This document shows positions 56,603 to 64,000 of a stretch of DNA of 64,000 nt, one piece after another. Every line of letters starts with the position of its first letter. Position 1 is the first letter of the stretch. The translations under genes were made by a program, and so were the position numbers. Below the pieces are notes generated by a model. It saw nothing but the letters and a program-made list of their open reading frames with translations, was not told the DNA's origin and searched no databases. This DNA comes from Stenotrophomonas raiganjensis (SeqCode). GTDB lineage: Bacteria; Pseudomonadota; Gammaproteobacteria; Xanthomonadales; Xanthomonadaceae. Where the stretch lies: positions 65,695 to 129,694 of the forward strand of contig NZ_JAUTXR010000173.1 in NCBI RefSeq assembly GCF_030658505.1, written 5' to 3'.

Positions 56603-56772
56603 GGCGTCGCCTCCGGATGCCGTGTCTTCCACTCGGCCAGCGCCTTGCGATAGCGCTGCAGTTCGTCGGCATACAGGTCAAGCACGCACAGCGGGCAGCC
56701 GCTGCCGCAGCATTCGTTGGGGCCGGGCTCTTCCGGCGGCTGCGGGCGGGGATCGGGATCAGGGACGGACAC
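56599..56772 (-). CDS. Small oxidoreductase-like (Pfam Oxidored-like) domain protein
   Basis: A 57-residue protein starting from GTG at 56772. It carries a Pro-rich lead (PDPDPRPQPPEEPGP), the CCGSGCPLCVLDLY motif and the helix DELQRYRKALAEWKTRH typical of the oxidoreductase-like N-terminal domain family. Four cysteines suggest metal or Fe-S binding. Function is not known. It sits between the HD-domain gene (upstream) and the DUF998 gene, whose ATG overlaps its TGA. Confidence 0.78.
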   Translation of the reverse strand: MSVPDPDPRPQPPEEPGPNECCGSGCPLCVLDLYADELQRYRKALAEWKTRHPEATP

Positions 56773-56821
56773 GGTTGGAAGCAGCAGTCGGTGGAAACAG
56801 CTGCCAGTGTACCGGGCTGGC

Positions 56822-57424
56822 TCAGCGCCCCAGCTGACGGCGCAGGTTATCGCGCGCGGCCGCATCCAGACGCTGGTGGAAGAACTCGCTGAGGAAGATC
56901 CGCGGTGCGCGCAGCAGGCCCTGCAGGAAACGGCGACGGCCGGCACGGTACAGGAAGCCCGGCACCACGCCCTTGTATTCTTCGGCCACGCCACGGTCAT
57001 AGGCGGCGAACACGGCTTCCGGCGCGGCCAGGATCGCCATGTCGCAGTCCAGGAACAGGGCCGCCTCGGCATCGACATCGTTCGGCCCCAGCTCGCCATG
57101 ACGGGCAGTCAACAGGATCAGCTGCTCCACGCGGGCAGCGTCGATACCTGCCAGCTCCGGCGCCCGGGAGATCGCCTGCAGGGCGAGCGCCGCTGAGCGC
57201 GCCTCGTTGTCCTTGCGGCCGGCCTGGTAGATCGCATCGTGATAGAGGGCAGCCAGGTAGACCTCGGCCGGCTGCTGCCAACCTGGGCCTTCGGCCACCT
57301 CCTGGCAGTGCTGGAGCACCGCGCGCACGTGGCCGAAATGGTGGTAGGCGCGTGGCGGCGCTGCATAGCTGTCCTGCAAGGCCTGCCACTGCGCCGGGGC
57401 AAGCGTCAGCGGAGAAAAGTCCAT
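56822..57424 (-). CDS. HD-domain metal-dependent phosphohydrolase-like protein
   Basis: A 200-residue protein with the His/His-Asp arrangement of the HD superfamily: YHHFGHVRAVLQHC near residue 27, ALYHDAIYQ near 60 and DCDMAILA near 127. Family members hydrolyse phosphate esters or nucleotides, and no substrate can be named. It heads a three-gene minus-strand unit with the small oxidoreductase-like and DUF998 genes. Confidence 0.87.
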   Translation of the reverse strand: MDFSPLTLAPAQWQALQDSYAAPPRAYHHFGHVRAVLQHCQEVAEGPGWQQPAEVYLAALYHDAIYQAGRKDNEARSAALALQAISRAPELAGIDAARVEQLILLTARHGELGPNDVDAEAALFLDCDMAILAAPEAVFAAYDRGVAEEYKGVVPGFLYRAGRRRFLQGLLRAPRIFLSEFFHQRLDAAARDNLRRQLGR

Positions 57425-57652
57425 GCAGGGATCATCCTGCCTGCACCGGCGCCGGGCAAGCTGGCGATTATTTCACCACGCGTTCACAACGCTTGACGGG
57501 CGCGGGCTGGGCGCAGTTGTCCACAGCTTTGTCGAGGGCTGGTCCACACCGGTTGTGGATGGCTGGACGACCGACCAGCGGTCGATGCGGTGGCCTGTCC
57601 ACGGGTCTACACTCGCGTCAGGCGGGAGCACCCGCCGCTGCCGGGAGCCGTC

Positions 57653-58807
57653 ATGTACCGCCCTGCCATCCGTTGCCTGGCCCTGTCGCTGATCGCTTTC
57701 TGCGCCCCCGCCCTCGCCACTGGAAAAGCGCCCGCCGTTGACGTAGTGACCGCGCCAACCGTCACCGTCCCAGCGCCGCGCGTACCGACGCCGGAAGAGG
57801 TGTTCGCCATTCCGGCGGACCTGCGCGCAATGCTGCAGTCACAGGTCATCCAGCGCAGCTACTCACGCGACCAGCGCCTGCAGGCACTGGTGGAAATGAT
57901 CTTCGGCCAGCATGGGCTGGACCTGCAGTACGACGCCAATGCCACCTACACCGTCAGCGAAATCTGGCAGCAGCGCCGGGCCAACTGCCTGGCCTTCACG
58001 CTGCTGTTCGTGACGCTTGCCCGCGAGGCCGGCATCCAGGCCCGCGTGCAGGAGGTCGGGCAGGTGGTGTCGTGGTACCAGGACCAGGACGCGGGCGTGG
58101 TCTACAGCGTCGGTCACGTCAATGCCGGTGTTGATGTCGGTGGGCGTTTCGGCACCGTCGACCTGGATCGCAACGTGCTGTACGACCGCCGCGGGCCGAT
58201 GCCGGTCAGCCGTGCCCGGGCATTGGCCCATTTCTACAACAACCGGGGCGCCGATCGCCTCGCCGAGGGCGACCTGGCAGGCGCACGCGGCTTCTTCAAC
58301 GCGGCGCTGGCACAGGACAGTGGATTCGCCCCTGTGTGGAACAATCTGGGCGTACTCGACCACCGTGCCGGCGACAACGAGGCTGCACGGCAGGCACTGG
58401 TCAGGTCGCTGCAGCTCGATGGCCGCCAGGATGCCGCACTGACCAATGCCTCTGCGCTGTACCGCAGCCTGGGCCTGACCGCGCAGGCGCAGGCGCTGGA
58501 GCGCCGGTTGAAATCGGTGCAGCGCGAAGATCCCTTCGCGCGGTACATGCTCGGCACCCAGGCCGAGCGCGCAGGCCAGCTGGATGAGGCGATCCGCTAC
58601 TACCGGCAGGCGGTGCGCCTGTACGACACCGCACACCAGTTCCATTTCGGGCTGGCACGGGTCTATTTCCTGGCCGGGCAGCTCCAGCGCGCAGACCGTG
58701 AACTGCTGCGCGCGCAGGCGCTGGGCGGCGCTCCCGAGCAGGCGCGCTACCAGGCCAAGCTGGACAGCCTGGCCCGCTGGCGCGCGCAGCAGCAGGCCCG
58801 GCGATGA
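57653..58807 (+). CDS. Exported transglutaminase-like/TPR protein
   Basis: A 384-residue protein with a signal peptide (about 1-22), a transglutaminase-like cysteine-peptidase fold (about 45-215) and C-terminal TPR repeats (about 205-380). The triad candidates are Cys112 (RRANCLAFTLLF), His155 (SVGHVNAG) and Asp170 (GTVDLD). TPR units include HFYNNRGADRLAEGDLAGAR, APVWNNLGVLDHRAGDN and EAIRYYRQAVRLYDTA. It is probably a periplasmic peptidase-like scaffold of unknown target. The 228-bp gap before it holds no gene, only two TTGTCCACA-like sequences. Confidence 0.85.
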   Translation: MYRPAIRCLALSLIAFCAPALATGKAPAVDVVTAPTVTVPAPRVPTPEEVFAIPADLRAMLQSQVIQRSYSRDQRLQALVEMIFGQHGLDLQYDANATYTVSEIWQQRRANCLAFTLLFVTLAREAGIQARVQEVGQVVSWYQDQDAGVVYSVGHVNAGVDVGGRFGTVDLDRNVLYDRRGPMPVSRARALAHFYNNRGADRLAEGDLAGARGFFNAALAQDSGFAPVWNNLGVLDHRAGDNEAARQALVRSLQLDGRQDAALTNASALYRSLGLTAQAQALERRLKSVQREDPFARYMLGTQAERAGQLDEAIRYYRQAVRLYDTAHQFHFGLARVYFLAGQLQRADRELLRAQALGGAPEQARYQAKLDSLARWRAQQQARR

Positions 58808-58813
58808 AGGCGA

Positions 58814-59149
58814 TCAGGCCTTCTTGAGGAAGCAGGTCTTCAGGACCAGACCCTTGATCTTGTCCGAGTTGCCTTCGATATGCTCGGCATCGTCCTCGAC
58901 CAGGCGGATGTTGCGGATGACGGTGCCCTGCTTGAGCGGGATCGAGGAGCCCTTCACCTTCAGGTCCTTGATCACGGTGACGGTGTCACCGGCCTGCAGG
59001 GTATTGCCGTTGCTGTCACGCACGACCAGGGTCGAACCGGCACCTTCCTCGGCGGTCCATTCGAAGCCGCAATCGGCGCAGATCCACAGCGCGCCATCGG
59101 CATAGGTGTTTTCCAGGGTGCACTGCGGGCAGGCGGGAACAGAAGACAT
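58814..59149 (-). CDS. yjdM: Zinc-ribbon protein YjdM (PhnA family)
   Basis: A 111-residue protein with an N-terminal zinc ribbon (CPQC at about 9-12 and CADC at 26-29, then GFEW) and a C-terminal KOW/SH3-like barrel (VVRDSNGNTLQAGDTVTVIKDLKVKG, then IEGNSDKIKGLVLKTCFLKK). The family was named PhnA in older annotations but is not a phosphonoacetate hydrolase, and its role is unclear. The ATG at 59149 follows GAGGT; MSSVPACPQC is the common start. It converges with the transglutaminase-TPR gene, 6 bp apart. Confidence 0.93.
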   Translation of the reverse strand: MSSVPACPQCTLENTYADGALWICADCGFEWTAEEGAGSTLVVRDSNGNTLQAGDTVTVIKDLKVKGSSIPLKQGTVIRNIRLVEDDAEHIEGNSDKIKGLVLKTCFLKKA

Positions 59150-59333
59150 CGGCAAGTACCTCAAAGTGAATCAACAGCCGCCATTGTAACCGGCCAGCCC
59201 CCGTTCCCCTTTTTCCGGGCTGGCGCACTGCCGCGCTTCCTTGACCCGTTCCACAACCGCAAGCCCCGGGAACTTGCAGTCGGCGGCGAACTGCAGCAGA
59301 GTGCGCGGCCCCTGATCGCCCCCGGAACTCCCC

Positions 59334-60695
59334 ATGCGCCTCGGCATCGACTTCGGTACCAGCAACTCCGCCGCCGCCATCGTGCATGAGGGAAAACTGC
59401 TGCCGATCCGCTTCGGCGATGCCGAGCAGTTCCGTACCAGCGTGTACTTCCCCGGCGTGGTGCCCGACCCGGACGACTTCCAGCTCGATGACGGCCAGGA
59501 ACACCAGCTGCAGCAGATGATCGACAGCGCCGCGCGCGCAGCACGCGCCGCCGGCCAGGAACGCACGCCGCAGGCGCTGCGCCGTGAAGCCCTGCGCGCC
59601 CTGCGCCGTGAATGGATGGAGGCCCGCGCCGGCAAGGAACGCAGCGCCAGCGACCTGCTGCAGAACGCGGTCTACGGCGACGACGCGCTGGAAGCCTATT
59701 TCGAGGAACACGAAGGCAACCTGGTGCAGAGCCCGAAGTCGATGCTGGGCTACAACCTGCACCCGCGCGCGAAGCAGACCATCACCGGCATCGCCGCGCA
59801 CATCCTCGAACACATCCGCCTGACCGCCAGCGCCCAGCTTGGCCAGCCGCTGCGTGCCGCTCTGCTCGGCCGCCCGGTGCAGTTCCGCAGCTCGATCGGC
59901 GCGGCCGGCAATGACCAGGCACTGGATATCCTGCGCGAGGCCGCCACCCAGGCCGGCTTCGACCAGATCGATTTCCTCGAAGAACCCGCCGCGGCGGCCA
60001 TGCACTACCACGCCGAAAGCCGCGAGCGGCACCAGGCGGTGATCGTCGACATCGGTGGCGGCACCACCGACATCGCCCATGCGGAAGTCGGTGGCGACGA
60101 TGCCCCGCGCATCCACCGCGCCTGGGGTATCGCCCGCGGCGGTACCGACATCGACCTCGCGTTGAGCCTGTCCAGCTACATGCCGCTGTTCGGCCGCGGC
60201 ATCACCCGCGTGCCGGCCCACCACTATGTGGAAGCGGCCACCGTGCAGGACATGACCCGCCAGCGCGATTTCCGCCTGCACAAATACGACCACGTGGACG
60301 CGCCCTGGGGCGAGCGCCTGCAGGCCCTGCAGGACACCGGCAATACCGCACGCCTGTACCGCGATGTCGAACGCGCCAAGATCGCCCTCAGCGCTTCCGC
60401 CGAGCACCGCAGCACGCTGGACTACATCGCCCGCGGCCTGCATGCCGACAGCAGCGCCGACGGCCTGGCCGCCGCCGCCCACGGCTATCTGGAGCAGATC
60501 CGCGAGCTGCTGGCCCAGGTCCGCAGCGACGTCGGCGGCGACCCGGATGCGGTGTTCCTGACCGGCGGCATGTCCCGCGCCGGCTACCTGCGCCAGGCTG
60601 TCGCCGAGGCCTTCCCGGGTGCCCGCATGGTCCACGGCGAGCCGTCGCTGGGTGTGGTCCAGGGCCTGGCGTTGGCGGCGGCCAGCCGGGATTAA
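59334..60695 (+). CDS. yegD: Hsp70-family chaperone YegD
   Basis: A 453-residue protein of the actin/Hsp70 ATPase fold: phosphate-1 motif GIDFGTSNSAAAI, connect-1/phosphate-2 VIVDIGGGTTDIAHAEVGG, EEPAAAAMHYHAE and adenosine motif VFLTGGMSRAGYL. The C-terminal substrate-binding domain of DnaK is absent, as in E. coli YegD (450 residues). Its client is unknown. Monocistronic; a 7-bp hairpin (60788-60804) lies downstream. Confidence 0.93.
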   Translation: MRLGIDFGTSNSAAAIVHEGKLLPIRFGDAEQFRTSVYFPGVVPDPDDFQLDDGQEHQLQQMIDSAARAARAAGQERTPQALRREALRALRREWMEARAGKERSASDLLQNAVYGDDALEAYFEEHEGNLVQSPKSMLGYNLHPRAKQTITGIAAHILEHIRLTASAQLGQPLRAALLGRPVQFRSSIGAAGNDQALDILREAATQAGFDQIDFLEEPAAAAMHYHAESRERHQAVIVDIGGGTTDIAHAEVGGDDAPRIHRAWGIARGGTDIDLALSLSSYMPLFGRGITRVPAHHYVEAATVQDMTRQRDFRLHKYDHVDAPWGERLQALQDTGNTARLYRDVERAKIALSASAEHRSTLDYIARGLHADSSADGLAAAAHGYLEQIRELLAQVRSDVGGDPDAVFLTGGMSRAGYLRQAVAEAFPGARMVHGEPSLGVVQGLALAAASRD

Positions 60696-60787
60696 CAAAA
60701 CGTTACGCGGTCTAAGTTACTCTTGGTCGGCTAGAAACCCGCTGCACCTTCCACCGGCCACGCCGGTGTGTGTCCACTGTGCAGCCC

Positions 60788-60804
60788 GGCCCGCCCTGCG
60801 GGCC
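60788..60804 (+). terminator. GC hairpin downstream of yegD
   Basis: A perfect stem GGCCCGC-CCT-GCGGGCC with no T-run, 93 bp past the yegD stop and 28 bp before the YkgJ gene. A weak terminator or leader hairpin. Confidence 0.35.
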
Positions 60805-60831
60805 TAGCGGCCATGCCTTCCTGGCTCGTTC

Positions 60832-61218
60832 ATGGTCCGCGTACCACCTGAGCCGCCATCGAGACCCGCTTTGGGCACCCGCCAGGCCCCAGAGGCCTTA
60901 CAACCTGACGCAGCACCTGCACCCATCGACTGCCGCCGTTGTGACGCGGTCTGTTGCCGGCTGCCCGTGCTGCTGCAGCCCGGCGACCAGGTGCCCGGCC
61001 AGTTCCTCTCGCGCGACGCGCACGGCCGTGCCGTGATGGCGCGCAACGAGGAAGGCTGGTGCGCGGCGATCGATCCCTATCACCTGCGCTGCACGATCTA
61101 TTCGCAGCGCCCGGCGATCTGCCGCCAGTTCTCGATGGGCGGCGATGACTGCCGCCGCGAGCGGCAGGACTACCTGCGCCAGGCTGATGCCTGGGCGCTT
61201 TCCTCCCCTTCCACCTGA
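60832..61218 (+). CDS. YkgJ family cysteine-cluster protein
   Basis: A 128-residue protein. The Fe/Zn-binding cysteine pattern is CRRCDAVCC (residues about 34-42), then WCAAIDP, LRCTIYSQRPAICRQFSMGG and DDC. UPF0153/YkgJ proteins are thought to bind metal or Fe-S clusters; no activity is settled. The ATG at 60832 is chosen; the first 30 residues are Pro/Ala-rich and probably disordered. A 60-codon gene follows after 11 bp and is likely co-transcribed. Confidence 0.87.
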   Translation: MVRVPPEPPSRPALGTRQAPEALQPDAAPAPIDCRRCDAVCCRLPVLLQPGDQVPGQFLSRDAHGRAVMARNEEGWCAAIDPYHLRCTIYSQRPAICRQFSMGGDDCRRERQDYLRQADAWALSSPST

Positions 61219-61229
61219 CAGGAGCAACC

Positions 61230-61412
61230 ATGCCCCGCAAGGCAAAGACCCCCGCGAAGGCCAGCAACAGCATCCGCAGCGAACGCAAGGGCGCGGCCGC
61301 CAGCACCGTGGTCAGCAGCGATTCGATCGCTTCGGACCTGGCAGCGTTCCGCAAGGCCGGTGGCAAGATCGAAGTCCTCGGCACCACCTGGGCGCTGAAG
61401 AAGGCCAGCTGA
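61230..61412 (+). CDS. Small basic protein of unknown function
   Basis: A 60-residue protein starting MPRKAKTPAKASNSIRSERK, a Lys/Arg-rich lead, then a short domain SDSIASDLAAFRKAGGKIEV ending WALKKAS. CAGGAG lies 6 bp before the ATG, good support for translation. It is cytosolic with no cysteines. The basic lead suggests nucleic-acid binding, but this is inference. I do not recognise the family. Confidence 0.72.
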   Translation: MPRKAKTPAKASNSIRSERKGAAASTVVSSDSIASDLAAFRKAGGKIEVLGTTWALKKAS

Positions 61413-61461
61413 CCCAGCTCCGACCGCGGCGGCGCTGCCGCCGCGGCCTGCCGGACCGTGC

Positions 61462-62343
61462 TCAGCGATCCAGGCGCACCCGCACACTGCCCGAATGCGA
61501 CTGGATGCGGATGTCTCCATCACCGCCCCCCAGACGCGTATCCAGATGGCTGCCCGGCCCATAGCGCGGCCGCTCCACCTGGCCGGCATCGCTGTTGATC
61601 GAGCCGCTGAAGCTGTTCACCGACAACTGTGCCGACACCGTGCGCGGCAGGCTCAGCGTGACCGAGGCACTGACCGATTCGACATTGATGCGGCCGCCGG
61701 GCGCCAATCCGGCTGCTGCCAGGTCGATGCTGCCCGAGACGGTCTCCACCGCCAGCCGCTGCACGCGCCCGGCGTCGACCTCGACCCGTCCGGACACCGT
61801 CTGCGCACCGATATCACCGGACACGCCGCCGCCGGCCTCGATCCGGCCACTGACGGTGTTCACATCCAGCTTCGGCGTCTGCAGGCGTGCGCTGACGCTG
61901 CCACTGACCGTGTTGAGCTTGCTGTCGCCACTGCGGCCAGCTGCGCTCAGGCTGCCGCTGACCGTGTCGGCCTGCAGCCGTCGCACGTCGATGCCGCTGA
62001 TGTCCTGGCTGGCGCTGACCGTGCTCAGCAACAGTTCCACCGAGCGCGGCACGTTCAGCACCAGCGTGGCCCCACCGTTGTTGTTGCGGCGCGGGTATTC
62101 GATCTCCCAGCGCACGCGGTTGGCGCTCTTCTCCTGGCGCAGCTGCAGGCCGTCGCTGAGCGTGCCGGTCAGCTGCACGTCATTGCGGTCCCAGCCACGC
62201 ACGGTCACCTTGCCGGCCACGTTGCTCAGCTCGATGCGGCCGCCCGCGGCCAGGGTATGGCGCTCGTCGATGCGGGTGTCGGCCAGCGCCACCGCAGGGG
62301 CCAGCAACAGCGCGGCACAGCAGGAAATCAGGGTTCGGGTCAT
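61462..62343 (-). CDS. DUF4097 family exported beta-strand repeat protein
   Basis: A 293-residue protein: signal peptide MTRTLISCCAALLLAPAVALA, then a series of right-handed beta-helix-like repeats ending in V-T-V-S-G-x (NTVSGSVSARLQTPKLDVNT, AQTVSGRVEVDAG, VETVSGSIDL, ESVSASVTLSL). This is the DUF4097 adhesin-like fold. It is the third gene of an ECF sigma operon, 11 bp after the anti-sigma-like gene, suggesting that its export or surface state is sensed or regulated by that pair. Confidence 0.87.
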   Translation of the reverse strand: MTRTLISCCAALLLAPAVALADTRIDERHTLAAGGRIELSNVAGKVTVRGWDRNDVQLTGTLSDGLQLRQEKSANRVRWEIEYPRRNNNGGATLVLNVPRSVELLLSTVSASQDISGIDVRRLQADTVSGSLSAAGRSGDSKLNTVSGSVSARLQTPKLDVNTVSGRIEAGGGVSGDIGAQTVSGRVEVDAGRVQRLAVETVSGSIDLAAAGLAPGGRINVESVSASVTLSLPRTVSAQLSVNSFSGSINSDAGQVERPRYGPGSHLDTRLGGGDGDIRIQSHSGSVRVRLDR

Positions 62344-62354
62344 GGGGGGTCTCC

Positions 62355-62888
62355 TCAGGTCGTCAAGCCGGACTCGGCGGCATAGGCCGCCTGCCGGGTC
62401 AGTTCCAGCCGCAGCGTGTAGGTACGCTTGAGCTGCCCAAGCAGGTGCGGCGCGCGCGGGTCCTGCGCCAGGGCGGCGCGGATCTGCGCTGCGCTTTCAT
62501 CCAGTTCATGCAGAGCCGGCTGCCATTCCGGCGCCCGTCCGCCGGGCAGTGCGGCGACGGCCTGCTGGTACTGCTCGGTCATCGCCGCCGCCTGCAGCTG
62601 CAGGGTGGACGGCACCGGCATATCCGGCTGCGCATGGCGCCACGGCGCCACCGCATACAGCGCCAGGCTGGCTGCCAGGGCAGCGCCGGCCGGCAGCCAC
62701 CAGCGGCGCCGCGAACGCACCGGCAGGACCACCACGTTGTCCGTTGGCGCGGGTGCTGCCTGCGATTCACGCGGCGGCAGCCGGGCGGACAGGCGTGCCC
62801 AGCCATCGGCGGGTACATCGCGCTCGTTCGGCAGCGCGCGCAGCCGGGCCAGCAGGTCGTGATCGGAATCGTGTTCGTGTGTACTCAT
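62355..62888 (-). CDS. Putative anti-sigma factor, single-pass membrane protein
   Basis: A 177-residue protein with a charged cytosolic lead (about 1-60), one membrane helix at about 64-82 (WLPAGAALAASLALYAV) and a helical periplasmic tail (about 90-177). Its ATG overlaps the stop of the ECF sigma gene (ATGA). Position, topology and size fit an anti-sigma factor, but no ZAS zinc motif (HxxxCxxC) is visible, only HEHDSDHD at the N-terminus. Its role is therefore inferred mainly from context. Confidence 0.72.
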   Translation of the reverse strand: MSTHEHDSDHDLLARLRALPNERDVPADGWARLSARLPPRESQAAPAPTDNVVVLPVRSRRRWWLPAGAALAASLALYAVAPWRHAQPDMPVPSTLQLQAAAMTEQYQQAVAALPGGRAPEWQPALHELDESAAQIRAALAQDPRAPHLLGQLKRTYTLRLELTRQAAYAAESGLTT

Positions 62889-63463
62889 GTCATGTCTCCC
62901 AGCCGTGCGCGCAACAGGCCGCGCGCACGATGCAGCTGTGCCTTGGAACTGCCGACAGCCATCTGCAGCTGCTCGGCGATTTCCTGGTGTTTCCAGCCTT
63001 CGATATCGTGCAGCACCAGTACCGCACGCGCCCGTGGTGGCAGTGTCGACAATGCGCGCTCCAGGTCACGCTCGGTACCCGCGCAACGGTCATGCACCGC
63101 CAGTTCCTGCAGGCCGCCATCGACATCCTCCAGACTGTCGTGATCCTGCCATGCGGCGCGACCGCGCAGTTCCATCAGTGCGGCGTTGACCCCCAGCCGA
63201 TGCAGCCAAGTGGACAGGCTGCTCTCGAAACGGAACCCTGGCAGGGCTTTCCAGGCCTGCAGGAAGGCGTCCTGCAGCGCATCCTCGGCACGTGCCTGCT
63301 GGCCGCCACACAACCGCCACAGGACAGCGAATACACGCGGCGCGTGACGCCGGTACAGCAGTTCGTAGGCAGCGGTGTCGCCGGCCGCCGCCGCCCGCAC
63401 CAGGGCGGGTTCGTCGACGGCGTCGTTGGCGGCAGGCAGCGCGGGCATGGTGGTGTCGAGCAT
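62885..63463 (-). CDS. ECF-family RNA polymerase sigma factor
   Basis: A 192-residue sigma-70-family ECF factor. Region 2 is YELLYRRHAPRVFAVLWRLC and ARAEDALQDAFLQAWKALPG. Region 4 is LPPRARAVLVLHDIEGWKHQ and EIAEQLQMAVGSSKAQLHRA, the -35-binding helix-turn-helix. The ATG at 63463 (MLDTTMPALPA) is chosen; longer in-frame starts exist. It directs expression of its own operon or of remote genes and is probably held by the coupled membrane protein. A 9-bp inverted repeat lies upstream. Confidence 0.93.
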   Translation of the reverse strand: MLDTTMPALPAANDAVDEPALVRAAAAGDTAAYELLYRRHAPRVFAVLWRLCGGQQARAEDALQDAFLQAWKALPGFRFESSLSTWLHRLGVNAALMELRGRAAWQDHDSLEDVDGGLQELAVHDRCAGTERDLERALSTLPPRARAVLVLHDIEGWKHQEIAEQLQMAVGSSKAQLHRARGLLRARLGDMT

Positions 63464-63486
63464 ATCGCTTGGATGCGGCGACCCGG

Positions 63487-63532
63487 GAAAAGGTTTAGAG
63501 CCGATCGACGATCGAGGCCATGCAACCTTTTC
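63487..63532. promoter_or_regulatory. Inverted repeat in the sigma operon upstream region
   Basis: GAAAAGGTT (63487-63495) and AACCTTTTC (63524-63532) form a perfect 9-bp inverted repeat 28 bp apart, with CGATCGACGATCG between them. It lies between the ECF sigma gene and the divergent small membrane-protein gene, so it could be an operator for either. Confidence 0.4.
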
Positions 63533-63589
63533 GACGATGGCTGCATCCATGGAAGGTCATTCGAGCAAACACCACCAGGGAGTCCTGCC

Positions 63590-63769
63590 ATGTCCAGTCC
63601 CACCTGCGCCGCCCTGCTGGTGATCGCCGCCTGCGTCGTGCTGCAGGCCTTGGGCCTGTCCTTGCAACTTCGCCCCGACAATGGCCGCGCCTGCCTGCAG
63701 CAGCACCGTCAGGAACTGGTCTGCCTGGCCTGGGCCCCGGCGGTCGAATCCACGGCACGCGCCGGGTAA
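63590..63769 (+). CDS. Small membrane or secreted protein of unknown function
   Basis: A 59-residue protein, MSSPTCAALLVIAACVVLQA onward. It has one hydrophobic N-terminal segment (about 6-25) and then a short tail with two cysteines (GRACLQQHRQELVCLAW). GGGAG lies 8 bp before the ATG. The gene diverges from the ECF sigma operon. It could be an exported peptide with a disulphide or a tail-anchored one. The family is not recognised, and it is short enough that coding status is moderate. Confidence 0.55.
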   Translation: MSSPTCAALLVIAACVVLQALGLSLQLRPDNGRACLQQHRQELVCLAWAPAVESTARAG

Positions 63770-63806
63770 CATCGAAGGTCGTTATTGCCACCTGTTGTCG
63801 TCCCCC

Positions 63807-64000
63807 ATGATGTTGTCGCTGAAGGATCACCTGCCGGCCTGGACCCATCCGTGGCTGAACTATGCAGGCGTCACCCTGCAGATCGCGCTGGTATTGCTGG
63901 TCGCGTGGTTGCTCCGGCTGCTCGCCCGTCGCCTGATCCGGCGTTTTGCCGAGCACTACACGCTGCCACCTGAAATGGTGATGGGCGCACGCCGGATCAC
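63807..64000 (+). CDS. MscS-type mechanosensitive channel-like protein, N-terminal part only
   Basis: Open to the right edge from ATG at 63807 (a second ATG follows at 63810), 64 codons visible. The start MMLSLKDHLPAWTHPWLNYA is followed by a hydrophobic helix (GVTLQIALVLLVAWLLRLLA) and the basic stretch RRLIRRFAEHYTLPPEMVMG. The layout resembles the first helix of small MscS-family channels. Without the pore helix (Gly/Ala-rich TM3) and C-terminal domain the assignment is provisional. Confidence 0.5.
   Translation, partial: MMLSLKDHLPAWTHPWLNYAGVTLQIALVLLVAWLLRLLARRLIRRFAEHYTLPPEMVMGARRI

Noticed and set aside
57517..57561. Two DnaA-box-like sequences (TTGTCCACA and TTGTGGATG)
   Set aside because: Neither matches TTATCCACA fully, there is no AT-rich unwinding region, and no dnaA, dnaN or gyrB is near, so an origin is not supported.

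Overview
The window is a dense, GC-rich (roughly two-thirds G+C) bacterial chromosome segment with about 62 genes. It most likely comes from Stenotrophomonas (S. maltophilia group, Xanthomonadaceae). Three things suggest this: the gene families and their order (yjgA between pmbA and tldD; tldD-yhdP-rng-maf; leuS-lptE-holA-nadD-rsfS-rlmH), the many exported hydrolases and TonB-type proteins, and the GTAG-headed stem-loop repeats (SMAG type) known from S. maltophilia. The genus is inferred, not proven. No prophage, insertion sequence, CRISPR array, integrase or rRNA is visible, and there is one tRNA gene (Asn).

Layout. 1-5.6 kb: a DadA-like oxidoreductase cut by the left edge, a DUF418 membrane protein, slyD, two NlpC/P60 peptidoglycan hydrolases in tandem and a dicarboxylate/amino-acid symporter. 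5.7-8.5 kb: a PhoA-type alkaline phosphatase lipoprotein overlapping a WG-repeat-like protein, then 573 bp of stacked repeats. 8.5-11.5 kb: tilS, xseB, ispA and a DUF4870 gene. 11.5-21.1 kb: pmbA, yjgA, tldD, yhdP, rng and maf. 21.2-28.4 kb: a SIMPL-domain protein, TonB, a TonB-dependent receptor, an APC permease and an esterase. 28.5-34.7 kb: tRNA-Asn and the rlmH/rsfS/nadD/holA/lptE/leuS cluster. 34.8-43.7 kb: two small envelope genes, a CnoX-type thioredoxin, a FecR/LysM protein translationally coupled to a CHASE2-GGDEF cyclase, a DUF4442 protein, a gene broken by a 14-bp duplication, DUF502 and yhhQ. 43.8-48.0 kb: a DUF885 metallopeptidase-like protein, a serine hydrolase, a VOC protein, a second repeat block and a DUF2147 protein. 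48.1-57.4 kb: metG, a HAD phosphatase, an RnfB-like ferredoxin, ridA, mprF convergent with a VirJ/AcvB homologue, and a three-gene DUF998/oxidoreductase-like/HD operon. 57.6-64 kb: a transglutaminase-TPR protein, yjdM, a YegD-type Hsp70, a YkgJ protein, an ECF sigma/anti-sigma-like/DUF4097 operon and the start of an MscS-type channel.

How the genes work together. Much of the content serves the envelope: peptidoglycan cleavage, LPS export (LptE), phospholipid handling (YhdP, MprF, VirJ), TonB-linked uptake, and an FecR-CHASE2-GGDEF pair that could couple an envelope signal to c-di-GMP. The rest is conserved translation, tRNA and ribosome maturation housekeeping.

The most unusual material is not coding. 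A three-part intergenic module occurs three times (two copies facing each other before tilS, one before the DUF2147 gene). Each has a long inverted repeat whose stems differ in sequence between copies but still pair, a low-complexity tract, and a near-invariant 17-bp hairpin. A GTAG element also supplies the stop codons of two convergent genes, and another inverted repeat encodes the C-terminus of the RnfB-like protein.
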